NCBI GenBank assembly: GCA_003667245.1
Contig: RCNN01000095.1
Coordinates: 54,143-118,142 of the forward strand
Length of the DNA stretch: 64,000 nucleotides
Origin: Heterostelium multicystogenum
Taxonomy: Eukaryota > Evosea > Eumycetozoa > Acytosteliales > Acytosteliaceae
Direction: 5' to 3'
Below the pieces are notes generated by a model, which worked only from the letters and a program-made list of their open reading frames with translations, was not told where the DNA came from and searched no databases. Positions 47,319 through 64,000 of the stretch are shown here, one piece after another. The first letter of the stretch is position 1. Each line of letters opens with the position of its first letter. Both the position numbers and the translations under genes were made by a program.

Positions 47319-48422
47319 ATGTCGACATTACCAGAAACATTAGCAAAAAGATTGACAATCTTGAAAATACCCAAAGCCACAATATATCAATTTAGAAGAA
47401 AGAGAGGAATTCATCAATGTAGTCATATACCTATTAGAAACATATCTCTCTAAAGTACAGTCCGAAGAGACTACTCTCGATTTACAACTACTGGACTGCC
47501 AATGACACATGGGAAGATACATTTCTTAAAGTATGAAATACATTCAGAGCATCGATTCATCTAAACTTTCTAACATCGTCTTAAAGTATATAAAGGATAA
47601 CCATTGTACAGTTAATATCGATAATTTAATAAAGTTGGAGCAAAAGCAACAGGCTTTAGAGTGGCTGACAATGGTCGCCATTAAAGCATCCTATAAAGAA
47701 AATGGTAAATCCTTTGATCTGTATTCAAATAATTACTCAGAGTACTAAATCTCATTGCTCTTTACAGCCGATCAAATACACGAAACTAAATATAAATGTC
47801 TTCAAAAAGTTAAAGTTACAACTGTTGAGCTTCGATAGCTCACCTGAAGATCTAAAAGCAGCAATCATCAAGTTGGCAACACTTTTCAATATACCAATTA
47901 ATGATAGTTTAACTCAAATGTTGCATGTAAGACGCTTGCTACAACCAAATTTAACAACATAACTAACATTTGAGGATGTAATATATAGGCTATTGTTAGA
48001 ATTGCTGAAAGAAAATTCACTCCAAATTTAATTGTAAATCTTAAATCCTCTACATCCTCTACAAGCCCAACAACAACTTCAAACAACCTCAACTACATCT
48101 ACCGCTTCTAGCAACGAAGACAAAGAATATGATAAAAATAATCAATTCCGAAGTTGTCAATAACAATATCTACCCACTTGGATTCGATCTTCAAAATGAA
48201 AAGATGAATTCCGTAGCAACTATTTTAAGATTACTCTATGTATCTGATTTAAGAGAAGTTCAGTCAAAGATCAACCAAGTTTTAGGTAAGCTAAAGTTTA
48301 TTTTAGATTCAAATATATATGTTTTATTCTAACACATATAATTTGTTACAACCATAGCAATTGTCCAAAATTATTCTGCAGATCCACAAACCAATTTCAA
48401 ATTGGGAGTTGTTGGTAGATAA
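47319..48422 (+). CDS. RTRAF/C14orf166 (CLE7) homologue
   Basis: Homologue of the human RNA transcription, translation and transport factor, a subunit of the tRNA-ligase and cap-binding-associated complexes. The ATG at 47319 gives [16 protein letters not shown]. The recognisable pieces in order are [20 protein letters not shown] (other frame, about 47400-47455), [51 protein letters not shown] after an intron, and a strongly conserved C-terminus: [38 protein letters not shown] and, after an intron (48284-48357), [20 protein letters not shown] ending in R. The C-terminal exon was added by hand because it restores the family's LGKVGR-like end. Slips occur near 47372, 47490-47520 and 48080-48130. 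It converges on the SMG1 gene, 131 bp away. Confidence 0.78.
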
Positions 48423-48553
48423 TCTAGGTAACTAATAAAATTTTGGAGGATGACTCCAGCCAATTGGTTCCACGAGTCGATTGTTATGATATGCTTATTT
48501 TCTTTGCTTGAGTCTGGAAGAACAAAGGTAGCTTTGTCCTTCGCTTGAATGAA

Positions 48554-54736
<6,183 letters not shown>

Positions 54737-55368
54737 TCTGAAACATACAAAACAACAAGATTAAAGTGAATAACTATAAGTCTATTCCTCAATCCACTTT
54801 ACTCTACTCTACTCTACTCCTCTTTCTCCAGACTCTACTTCTCTATACTATTGTGCTATCTTCCTCTACTTTATTGTTCTTCTTTCCTCTTCTTTAAGGA
54901 GTGGTCTAAATGGGTAAAACTATAATCGATGATATATCTAGGAATATAAATAATATATTAAACTTCATTAAGTAATAATTGACTTGTCTATATATGGATA
55001 TACTAGGCAATATAATAATGATTATGATCGTAGTCAAACATACAAATTAGTTGCTTGCTAGTTCACCTCACTTCGCTAATGTTAATTACGAGTGAACACA
55101 ATAAAAGTTTACCAAAAACAAAAAAACCAATCAAAAAATTTCAAGGTGCAAAAGATATGTGCCACCTTCATTTGGACTGTCTGACAGTCTACTGAGTCAG
55201 TCATATGCATCAGGTGGGCCCCCCACATAAAAATCATTAACCAGTGTGCTATTACTTTGAAGAATAAATGAATGAATCAATCAATCAATCATATTACAAT
55301 TTTATTATTGGTATTAGTTATATATTATAAAAACATTTCCGCTTTTGGGGGTGAGCAGTGTTCATTCT
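54737..55368. other. Intergenic region with short GC-richer hairpins
   Basis: Spacer between two minus-strand genes, containing a CTACT/CTCTACT pyrimidine run near 54800-54870 and the small hairpin cluster at 55143-55236 listed separately. No gene seen. Confidence 0.55.
55143..55236. repeat. Cluster of three short inverted repeats
   Basis: AAGGTG (55143-55148) pairs with CACCTT (55163-55168); GACTGT-CTG-ACAGTC (55175-55189) is perfect; GTGGG-CCC-CCCAC follows near 55213-55225. The stretch is clearly richer in G+C than its surroundings. Confidence 0.6.
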
Positions 55369-57868
55369 TTATACAGTGATGGTGCCTGAGGATATGGATG
55401 ATGAGGTTGATGACGATAGTGAGGTTGTGGTGCTGGCGGTGTGGTCGATAAATAATTTATGTTCATATTTGTCACGAATGAATTTCTCTCGAGCTTCCAT
55501 TGTGACGTTAGGTGTGATCTTTTGGGTGTCGGAGGGAATGTGGTGCTCCCAGATGGCATTGGCCTTGAGGTTGCCCATCTCAAAGTCAAAGAACTCCAAG
55601 ACCGACTGCTCCCAACGATCCATAGTGACTGATCGCACCTTGGATATGTGAACACCCATCTGTCTGTGAATTCCAGAGCAGTTGATGCAGATGAAGATTC
55701 CTAGATTAATTGATGCCCAGATGGGGTCGGGTGCACCACAGTCGGCACACACCTGATTGTGGCTGTCAGAGAGCAGACGTCCGAGGTAGTCTCTGTTCTT
55801 GTCGAGTTTCTCCTGAACTTCATCTTCGACGTCGTCGTTTTTGTTTAGTTTGGTGGCACCGCCACTGCTCTTTCCTGCAAGCTCGTATTGGAGGTATACG
55901 TCCATCGCCAGCGACTGAGCAGATTGGATTGCTGTAATCCAACTGAGCATTGCACTACCGGATGGACATGAGAAGTGGAGGGTTTTGTTGGTACTAACAA
56001 CCTGGAATGTGTACTTGTCGTTGGTGGACTTGATGACTTTTGCCGAGCAAAAGATAATCGATAGGGAGCGACGTGGTTGCTCCTTTTTTGCTTCGGCTTC
56101 GGCCGACTTGTAGATGGAAAGCTGGTCTGAACTCAATACTACCCATCTGGTCTTCCATTTGCTAATCAATTTTCCACCCTGCACGTTGAGGGTACCTCTC
56201 TTGACTCCATTGAACTCCTCATCGATGGGTGTTGCTGCATTTACTGAGAGTGGTGGAGTAGTCAACTTGCTCGATTTTCTGTTCTCCTTTGAGGTAGCCT
56301 TTGAATCTGGTGCGGTGGCAGCTGTGGTTGCGGCAAGCTGTAGCACCTGGAGAATCTGCACTTGGCGAGGTGGGACGACTGATACTAGAACTACTCAGTG
56401 ACAAGCTATTCAAATTGGTTGTCACGGTTGTAGTTGGAATTGGCAATTTATCGGTACTTGTATTGGGGGTATTGGATTTCAATAAAGGTGGAGGTAATGG
56501 TTGTTTTTTAATTTTAGGTATTTTCTAATCGACAGGATAAATTGGGTTAGTCCAGCTCTGTAACCTACTTGGTTTCCAGGAGAAATCAGCGCTATACTTA
56601 CAAGTGTCGATGAACTGTTAAGTGAACGTAAGAAGAAATACTACCTCTTAAAGATACAATCCATGAGAAGTAGTCGAATTCCTCGGTGTTAGTGGTCGAT
56701 AGATATCGGCAGACCTGTGTATTATCAGTGAGTTTAGCAATCAATTGGAAACAGCTGTCCTTGACGTCTTTCTCGCGAACGATACCCTTGTCCAGAGAGA
56801 GGACCTCAATTTCCTTGTCGTCAATGTAACTATTATAAATATATAGACATCCTTCGTTCAAGATGCAGTAGCGCTGATTCCAGAGTTCGGGATTCGATGC
56901 CAATGGTGCATATGCAACATCTGATTTCAAAATAAATAAATTTCCACGCTTCTCTGGTGCTTCCATTGAAATTCCAACATCTTGATATTGCAACATGATA
57001 TAAACATTAATAAATTATTTAATAATATTATTATTAATACAAGATTTAGAAATAATAATGATTAATTGATTTGATTTGGTTGTGACTAAAATTGAGAGTG
57101 TGATTTGTGATCAGAATTTTAAATATTAAACATTTAATTTTCCAGTTCCAGCTTTTTCCAGTCTTTAATTTAAATTTGATGTCAAACACTCCAACTAGAT
57201 CTACTCCACTCCACTGTGCACCGACTAACTAATATTATCCAAAATATAGTAATAAAGAGATAGGTAGAGATGTGAGAGAATAGTTATGATATTTACCTTC
57301 ATTGGCTGGTTTAACAACTAATGCTTTCTTTGTAACAATTACACTCTTTCTTAGGTTTCTTCTTGCATTGTTTAGGTCATCAGATTTGACTGTCAAAGTA
57401 GGTGTACTCTGTGATGATGCTGATGATGATATCGATAAAGATGATTTACTTTTTGATTTAGACTCGTTGCTATTATTATTGTTGCTGCTGCTATTGTTTT
57501 CCACCACCACTGCCCAGCTGTGGTAAAGGAGAAGTAGTGATTTTCTCTTTAATTCTGTCTTTGGAGGTGATGGAGGTGGTGATGTATATGGACTGTTGTT
57601 TGCGCTGTTGCTGCAATTGCTGAGTGGGTGTAGAGGGGTGGTATTGCTGTGGTGTTGTATTAGTAGATGATGGTGCTGATGACGATGTAGTGGTGGTTGG
57701 TTTCAACAACTCTGCCGAATGTGAGAGAGGGTGCATTGAGGTGCTGCCAGACAACAATGGATTGGTCGATATCAGATTGGAGTTGAGACTGTTTCTCTTG
57801 TTGATTTGTGCCTTGATACCTTCGAGTAGTTCCAAACTACTGTTTGAATGTGTTGGTGGAGGTGCCAT
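55369..57868 (-). CDS. Arf GTPase-activating protein with two PH domains
   Basis: The ATG at 57868 starts [20 protein letters not shown], then Thr/Ser/Gln-rich linkers. A first PH domain lies at about 56990-56600 ([46 protein letters not shown]). After another Ser/Thr-rich linker a second PH domain follows ([40 protein letters not shown]), then the ArfGAP zinc finger [17 protein letters not shown]...[12 protein letters not shown] with the catalytic Arg in [16 protein letters not shown]. About 750 residues. ArfGAPs switch off Arf on Golgi or plasma membranes; PH domains add phosphoinositide targeting. PH-PH-ArfGAP order recalls the start of ARAP proteins, but no RhoGAP or SAM domain is present, and no BAR domain is seen. 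Extra bases near 57511 and 56330 break the frame; an intron lies near 57290-56997. Confidence 0.9.
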
Positions 57869-57956
57869 ATGATACTGATAGTTTATGCTGACTATAACTA
57901 TATGGAGAAGATACTGCTCTTTTGTGTAGTTTCATTTTCGATTGATTCGATTTGAT

Positions 57957-57990
57957 TGGATTTGGATTGGTATTGGATTGGTATTGGATT
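57957..57990. repeat. GGATTGGTATT direct repeats
   Basis: Three to four copies of GGATTGGTATT/GGATTTGG in tandem, about 90 bp upstream of the ArfGAP start codon. Confidence 0.7.
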
Positions 57991-58020
57991 TAGTTAACAC
58001 ACCCCAAAATGAAACAATTA

Positions 58021-58048
58021 AATAATAATAATAATAATAATAATAATT
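58021..58048. repeat. (AAT)n microsatellite
   Basis: Nine or so AAT units in a row. Confidence 0.85.
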
Positions 58049-61000
58049 TTAAATTAGTATATATTCGATTTAGATGATATATATTTATTTTTGACTTTAA
58101 AAACCAATTATGGATATTGTTTATAAATAAAGATGTATGTATATATGTATGTATGAAGAAATATATAATAAATTTCTTTATATTTTAAATTATAATAAAA
58201 AAGATTATTATTTGTTTGATCAAACAAATAAATGTCCAGAAAAGAAATATTATATATTTTATAGTTACAGGTACAACTGTAGTAGTAGTAGTTGGAATTG
58301 ATTGAATTGAATTGATCAAAATTGTTTGTGTTATGGCTAAAGCAGTACTGTACTGCTACTTTTCTTTTTAATAATAATAAAATAATAATAAGATTTATAA
58401 AATAAATATATACTTATATGTAATTAAATTCAATTGTGATGAATGGGTGAAGTGGAGTGGTGAGTGGAAGTATGTTGTTGTATGAGTGTGTGGTGTTGTT
58501 GGGATGTGGTTTGTGTACTGTTGTACTGCTATATATCTATATTTGTCAAGTGTATATGGATGATGAAATGTTTTGTACGATATAACCAAGTCTAATTGAT
58601 TGAAGTGTGTCTGTGTTGTTTTCTATTGTTTAGGAAATGAAAAGCTATTGCCTGTGATTATATAATAATAACAATAACAATAACAATAATTGTATGCATA
58701 ATATATTATAAAGTGGATGGAAATGGAAATTGCAAGCAACAACTGAACGACCAAATCTATTTTATCTTGGATACAAATAGTTATCAAAAGATATATAGTG
58801 ATGGTTTCCAATGTGATTTGATCTGATTATATGATTTGGCTGTTGTTTGTTGTTTGTTGTTATTGTCAATGTTCTCTTATAAACCTTAACTTAATATGTT
58901 ATATATTATACTATACTATGCTAGCTGTACAGTAACTTGTATATGTAAGCAAAGTTATAACAGACAAACTATGACAACAATCAACCTCAAATAACCACTT
59001 TAAGTTGGTGAATATAATAATTCAATTATGGCGGCGTCGTGATGTTGATTTTAAAACTACTATTACTGTTATTTGTTCAATTTCAGTTTGTTGTAGTATT
59101 AAAATTATTGGAGGAACAGTTATATATAATAAATATATATATGGATTGTATTGAGTAATGGTAGATGGATGGATTATGAATTTTGGCTAGTGGATTGAAC
59201 AGAGAAAAGGGTGTGAAATTCTTAGGGTTGTTGGTTGTTGTTTGATGAATTGTAAAATGATTTGGTTGAATTGATGAGCCAATGTTGTAAATATTCTTAT
59301 GATAATATTAATTATAGGAATTCTATATTATATATTAATATTTATATATATGTATATATATATAATGTAGAAACTTTGAATTTTCTTAGTTGGTTGAAAC
59401 AAAACAACAAAGGTGTAGAAAAGTGGAAGCTGTGAGACATATGTAGACCATTGATTAATGTTTGTTCAACGTAATTAATCATCAATCTATTTTTGGTTCA
59501 CCGTACACATATGTTAAAGTAGTGGTTGGATTGTGTGGTTATTGTCATATATAGTGTGAATTGATGATGATTAAATGAGTGAAACATGAGTGACAGTACC
59601 AGGTTTGGAAATCCACTATAACTCCAATCAAAATTAGGTAACATCGTAAATATGATTGATAATCTATCTTGAGTAAGTAGGTAGTTTCTCAACGTGAATG
59701 CAACACTATCATCATATGCTGACCTTAATCGATTGAATGGGAAAACAAAATACCAATATTATCTGAGGTTGGGTATTATATCATATCATAATTATAGAGT
59801 AGTAACCAAAAGCAGAGACAGATAAAATAAATGTATATGATAAGTGAGATGAGCAAAGTTAATGATATATATGCAAACAATGCAGACCACATGGTTTAGT
59901 GGCAGTCAATAATAATCTACCAAAGAAGACTATGATTACAACTCTGTTTCCAGTTCCAAGTGTGACATGATGAGTTGGAAGCGCAATCCAACGGTTTCAA
60001 AAGAAATTGTAGTGGAATGTTATTTTTGTTCACTTACGTTTAAAGTTGTTGAAATATGAATGGATGAACAGTTATTTGCTGATCTTATTCCCGCTTGATT
60101 GAGTTGATAATTTCCTGTTCCTGTGCTAAAAACTCTGATTGCTATTGGTAATACTCGATAAAATCAATAGTTAAATGAAAGCTGTTGATTGTCTGATTGT
60201 TGATGCTACAGTTATTTGTTTGCTTTGAAACTCGACGATGACGATGCTGAAGTTACTTTGCTTTGACTGATTGGTTGGCTGATTGTAGAAATTATATATT
60301 ACAATTTTAAATTCTTTGTAATCTGGTACTTTTTTAAATTTATTATTGGAATGATGGATAATATATAGGTATATGGTTGGATGTTGATATATCTTATTAT
60401 TTGATTACTAAAAAATACAGTATTATTGAACTGAAACTATTACTCTATTGCTATTACTATGAATACAATTATTATTTATTCTAAATCTTAAGAATATTTC
60501 CTATTTCAATTTTAAACCAAAGATGAGGTGATTTGGGAAACTGTTTCACGACTGAGTTTGTGTGTGATAGGTATTGATTGTATTATATGAATGTGGAACT
60601 CCTTGTGTTTTTTTTAAGAAATAGGCTGATACTTGATCTCTTCTGTGTGTTTTGTGTGCGTGTCCTGTTGGTGCTGACAACTGTCGAAAGAAGGTGTTTG
60701 TTTTTTTGTTGGTTGGAACAAATTAAAAATAATTATTTGATTGTAACAATATTGTTATTGTTTGTTATGTTGTGTGCTGTGTGTGTATGGGCGTTTAGTA
60801 AGAAAGACAACAATATAGGGTCCTAATAGGAAACACTAAACAAAGCTAACAATAAAAAATAAAAGAAAACAACACAAAACAATAATTAAGGAGGAAGAAG
60901 AACTTTCAAAATAGAGTTGAAAGATGAAACGATAAATAGATAGGATTATTTGTAGATTAATTTAAAGTGATTTTAATAGGTTTGGGTTGTTTAAAACCTG

Positions 61001-61436
61001 GGTGTAATGATTGGGGCACAGAGCTATTCATCATCCATTAAATCTCGAGTCATTGTCATTTTAGTGTGTGTGAGGAGTTTGTTTTTGGTTTTTTTGGTGA
61101 TTCTAAAAAAGGATCTCGATTTGATCTTTCCGATAGTTTGAAAAACAGCCAGTATTTTTCGCCCCCACTCTCACATTGTCGCGATAAACAATCGATCCAA
61201 TTTTCCTGCATACAACTGATTGTCAAATATACATAAATAAATAAATAAAATAATAATACAACTACAAAGATATATATATCTAATTGAAATTCCATTATCA
61301 ATTTGAAAGAATGAAAGGATGATCATTTGCTTGGCTGGTTGTGCATAATTAGATAATTTCATAAATTATCTAAATATAGTGATTATTATTACAATTTATT
61401 ATTATTTGTTAATTACTATTACTATTATTATTATTA

Positions 61437-63523
61437 TTATTTTCTTCTTAAGCTAAATCTTGATTTCCTTGAACTTCTATCTGTTTTTACTTTGCTATTA
61501 GGTGATGCTGGTGTACCTTGTTTGATTTCTATACTTCAACACTAATTCTTCAATCCTTTTATCTTTTACCCTATATTTCATGACAGTTGAAATAAATAAA
61601 TCATCATCAATGCTCATATCTGACATGTGTTGGAAAGTATTAAATGATTCTTCAAAGCTGCGACCAATAAGTTGTTCTGCAGATGGAGCAAAGGGATAAA
61701 ATGTTAATAGGATAGCTCAAAAACTTTGGATAATTGATTGGTACTCACTTTCATGAATTCGGAGAAGCGTCAATGCTACTGAATACACGATATTAAATCC
61801 TAAACTAAATATCAAATCCCAAATTCGAAGGATCATATAAATGGCAAAGAGTCCAAGAATCCTGTGATAAACCACTTGGTTGCAAATAGAAACCGGAACT
61901 AAATTAATGGATTCCTATTGTATCATTGGACGATTGATTTAAATGTTAACATTCCAATTGCTAAGTCGATTTAACAGAGTATCTGTGACTTACAAAGTGT
62001 TTTTGCGAGTGAGGGGAAGTATTTGGCAATTAGATTATCAAATACAAATATCATTTCGTGTAGCTTTATCAGTCCAGGTACAAAAAAAGATTTCTCATTC
62101 CATACTCCTCCTTGTTCATTAATCTTTCGAAAGTCCAAAATGCTTCCTGTGAAATTAGAGTTGCTGTTAATAATGTAGGATACATCGAAGCTATGCAAGG
62201 AATAACTTACTTCCTCGGGTAAATACATGACAAGGAGTGCAGCGATGGAGCTCATTCCTTGAGTGGTATCCAATTTCTTGGTCAAAGAGTGAATATGCCT
62301 TGAGTACATCAAACAATGCAACTTGGCCCATATCCATATTTCTCACGGAAGAATATATAGTCACGCGATGCACGATTTACATCGAGGTAGATACACAGTT
62401 TCCGATTTTGAAGATGTATCGATAAGTTCTTTGAAAAGATTGGGTTGTTTGCGCATCTGCACATCGGACTGTGCCAGCAAACGCCAGGCCTGGGATCGAA
62501 CACGATCAGGTATTCCTTTGATAGTTCTCTCTTTAACCTTGCTTGGACGCTTTCCATCAGGCGACCATCGCTTCATCATCAAATACCATTTCTGTGCTCT
62601 TGAAAGCTCCAACTCCACTCTCTTTTTCTCGTGCAAGTCGAATTGATTTCGGATTGTCATTGGTAATCGATAATTTTTCCATAACGATCTAACTTTGGAA
62701 TGATTTCCATCACATTCTCTTTACCGTGTCCAATCTCAATAATGTCATTGAGCTGAGCACGATGGGGACGGTAGTGGAAGAGAACTGTATGGTTTCCATT
62801 GTTGTTAACTATGGTGCTTGCTATATCGGAGTGATTCATCAATCGATTGCCAAGTGAAGTGCTGTCTTGTTGTTGCTGTCCACCAGATTAACATCAGCAC
62901 CGTTCAATATCAATAAACGAATACACTCCATTCTTCCGTTGGCAGCAGCCAATATCACTGAGGATCTCTTCATTGAGTCAACCGCTATCTTTCAACTCTG
63001 GTGCCTTTGCAAGAATCAATGTCACAAGCTCTGAATCACCGTTTCTAGCTGCACAGTGCAATACATTCTCTTGGCTTGCAGGAAGCTGGTAGCTTTCCAA
63101 GCTTACTCCAGACTTATCGGAAACTGTAGGAGTTGCAGTTGCAGTGTTTACAATATCCAACACAGTATTTAAAGCAGCCGTATCTGTGTGTTGCATAATA
63201 ATCGACTTGATCTCCAACGAACTGTGCTCTTCAATTGCATAGCAAAGTGGAGTACGACCGTTGCTGTTTATTTGCTTCAGCATATCGGGGTTCGCTTTAA
63301 TCAAAAGTGTCAAGTTCATCAATTCTGTCAAACTTGAATAGCAATCCAACAGCTGTTTATATTCTGAGGTGTCAGCACTACTACTGCTGCTACTATTGCT
63401 TGAAGTAGATGCCACATGTGTAATCTTTACCTCATTCACCGATTACTATTAGGTGCTTTAATGACAATAACATCAGCAGTGGTAGTTTGCGGTTGGAATA
63501 TTCAAAGGTTCAGTCTCCATCAT
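61437..63523 (-). CDS. Ankyrin-repeat TBC-domain Rab GTPase-activating protein
   Basis: TBC proteins stimulate GTP hydrolysis by Rab GTPases using an Arg and a Gln finger. Start chosen at 63523 (MMETEPLNIPT); an alternative is 63439 (MNEVKITHV). Ankyrin repeats: GRTPLCYAIEEHSSLEIKSI, ENVLHCAARNGDSELVTLIL, VILAAANGRMECIRLLILNG and NNKTALHLAI. The TBC domain follows: GIPDRVRSQAWRLLAQ, LDVNRASRDYIFFREKYG, QVALFDVLKAYSLFDQEIGY, then TQGMSSIAALLVMYLPEE (Gln finger YTQGM), EEEAFWTFERLMNKEEYGM, VPGLIKLHEMIFVFDN, KWFITGFLDSLPF and LRIWDLIFSLGFNIVYSVAL. The Arg finger would be in the DVNRASRDY region. The tail (KVKTDRSSRKSRFSLRRK) is basic. Slips near 62257, 62085 and 61540, and two near 63430-63470, need correction. 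About 600 residues. Confidence 0.85.
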
Positions 63524-64000
63524 CAATCTGATCTGAATCTTATTGTTCTGCTCTGCTTGACCTCTTACTCCTTTATCCTACAAACAATACAAAGCAATAC
63601 AATACAATATATCATATTTCTACAAATAAGTATAATACTCTAATGAAAAACCAATACTAAAATGGTTAACAAAAAAAATAGCACATGCAGTTGCTTACTA
63701 TTTTTTGCTAAACTTTGCAAAGTCGGTTTGTTGTCCTGTCATTTAAAAAAAATTGGCATTAAAATACAGGGGTATGGTCTAAACCACCCACAGTTGTCCT
63801 GCTCCACTTATTAATTTTAAGATAAAGATATTTTTTATCGAATTCATTTAAATATCTTTGTAACCTATTAGATAAATAAATACAATAATGGTATTATTTG
63901 ATTGGTTATCTATTTAATTTTATTTATGTGAATGATAGTTATAATGTTGTATTCACAAAGCTTTATAACTAACTTAATTATCTTAAACAACTATTAGGTT
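63524..64000. other. Upstream region of the ankyrin-TBC gene, window end
   Basis: AT-rich DNA with a GTATT-type run near 63590-63610. No reading frame is supported. It holds the 5' region of the TBC gene and runs off the window. Confidence 0.5.

Larger units (their letters stand above)
57869..61436. other. Long gene-free region upstream of the ArfGAP gene
   Basis: About 3.6 kb of AT-rich DNA between the 5' end of the ArfGAP gene and the 3' end of the TBC gene, both on the minus strand. It contains an (AAT)n tract at 58021-58048, GGATTGGTATTGG-type direct repeats at 57957-57990, AAC runs near 58668-58688, GTT runs near 58845-58862, AT-only stretches near 59290-59370 and ATT repeats at 61380-61440. 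A frame at 60578-60826 is hydrophobic and Val/Leu/Phe-rich but shows no family pattern. The functional content is probably regulatory. Confidence 0.5.

Noticed and set aside
60578..60826. Hydrophobic 82-residue frame
   Set aside because: Could pass for a small membrane protein, but no family match, no introns and AT-rich composition; not supported.

Overview
The window reads as nuclear DNA of a social amoeba (dictyostelid). It is AT-rich, with short AT-rich introns (GTAAGT/GTATGT...AG), many CAA/AAC/ATT triplet runs that encode Gln/Asn/Ser/Thr tracts, AT-only spacers and typical dictyostelid gene families. Codon use and sequence divergence point to a species outside the D. discoideum/D. purpureum group (for example Heterostelium, Cavenderia or Tieghemostelium), but I cannot name it from sequence alone.

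Layout. 1-1962 (-): N-terminal half of a GBF1-type Arf GEF cut by the window edge. 2521-3884 (-): unrecognised helical protein, possibly Rcd1/CNOT9-like. 4275-5017 (-): UMP-CMP kinase. 5902-7753 (+): PDK1-type kinase with a PH domain. 8177-9364 (-): bZIP factor, followed by almost 6 kb without genes. 15249-16612 (+): RCC1 propeller. 17778-18029 (+): tiny protein with a 10-nt first exon. 20597-23801 (+): Q/N-rich PKA-like AGC kinase. 24259-25041 (-): kinetochore Spc24. 26044-26904 (+): Sec14/CRAL-TRIO. 27027-28059 (-): alpha/beta hydrolase. 28512-30674 (-): OPT-family transporter. 31047-32829 (+): ankyrin-type repeat protein. 33441-34290 (+): broken papain-type protease. 34441-36148: retrotransposon debris next to a tRNA-Pro(UGG) at 36149-36219 (-). 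36432-37790 (+): PhyH-like dioxygenase. 38645-40112 (+): oxysterol-binding protein. 40739-42333 (+): pyruvate dehydrogenase E1 alpha. 43448-44629 (+): C2H2 zinc-finger protein. 45299-47067 (+): 2-hydroxyacyl-CoA lyase. 47319-48422 (+): RTRAF/C14orf166 homologue. 48554-54736 (-): SMG1 kinase. 55369-57868 (-): PH-PH-ArfGAP. 61437-63523 (-): ankyrin-TBC RabGAP. The remaining long stretches (9.4-15.2, 18.0-20.6, 57.9-61.4 kb) show no credible gene.

Two functional themes recur: membrane traffic and lipids (Arf GEF, ArfGAP, TBC RabGAP, Sec14, OSBP), and AGC-kinase signalling (PDK1, PKA-like kinase, bZIP). The rest is housekeeping metabolism.

The strongest window-wide oddity is that most long genes are interrupted by single-base frame slips. 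They usually fall in A/T homopolymers, mostly look like one extra base, and lie inside otherwise well conserved protein. This looks like base-calling or assembly error rather than gene decay, but it should be excluded experimentally before any recoding is invoked. Exon boundaries below come from hand reading and may be off by a few bases.
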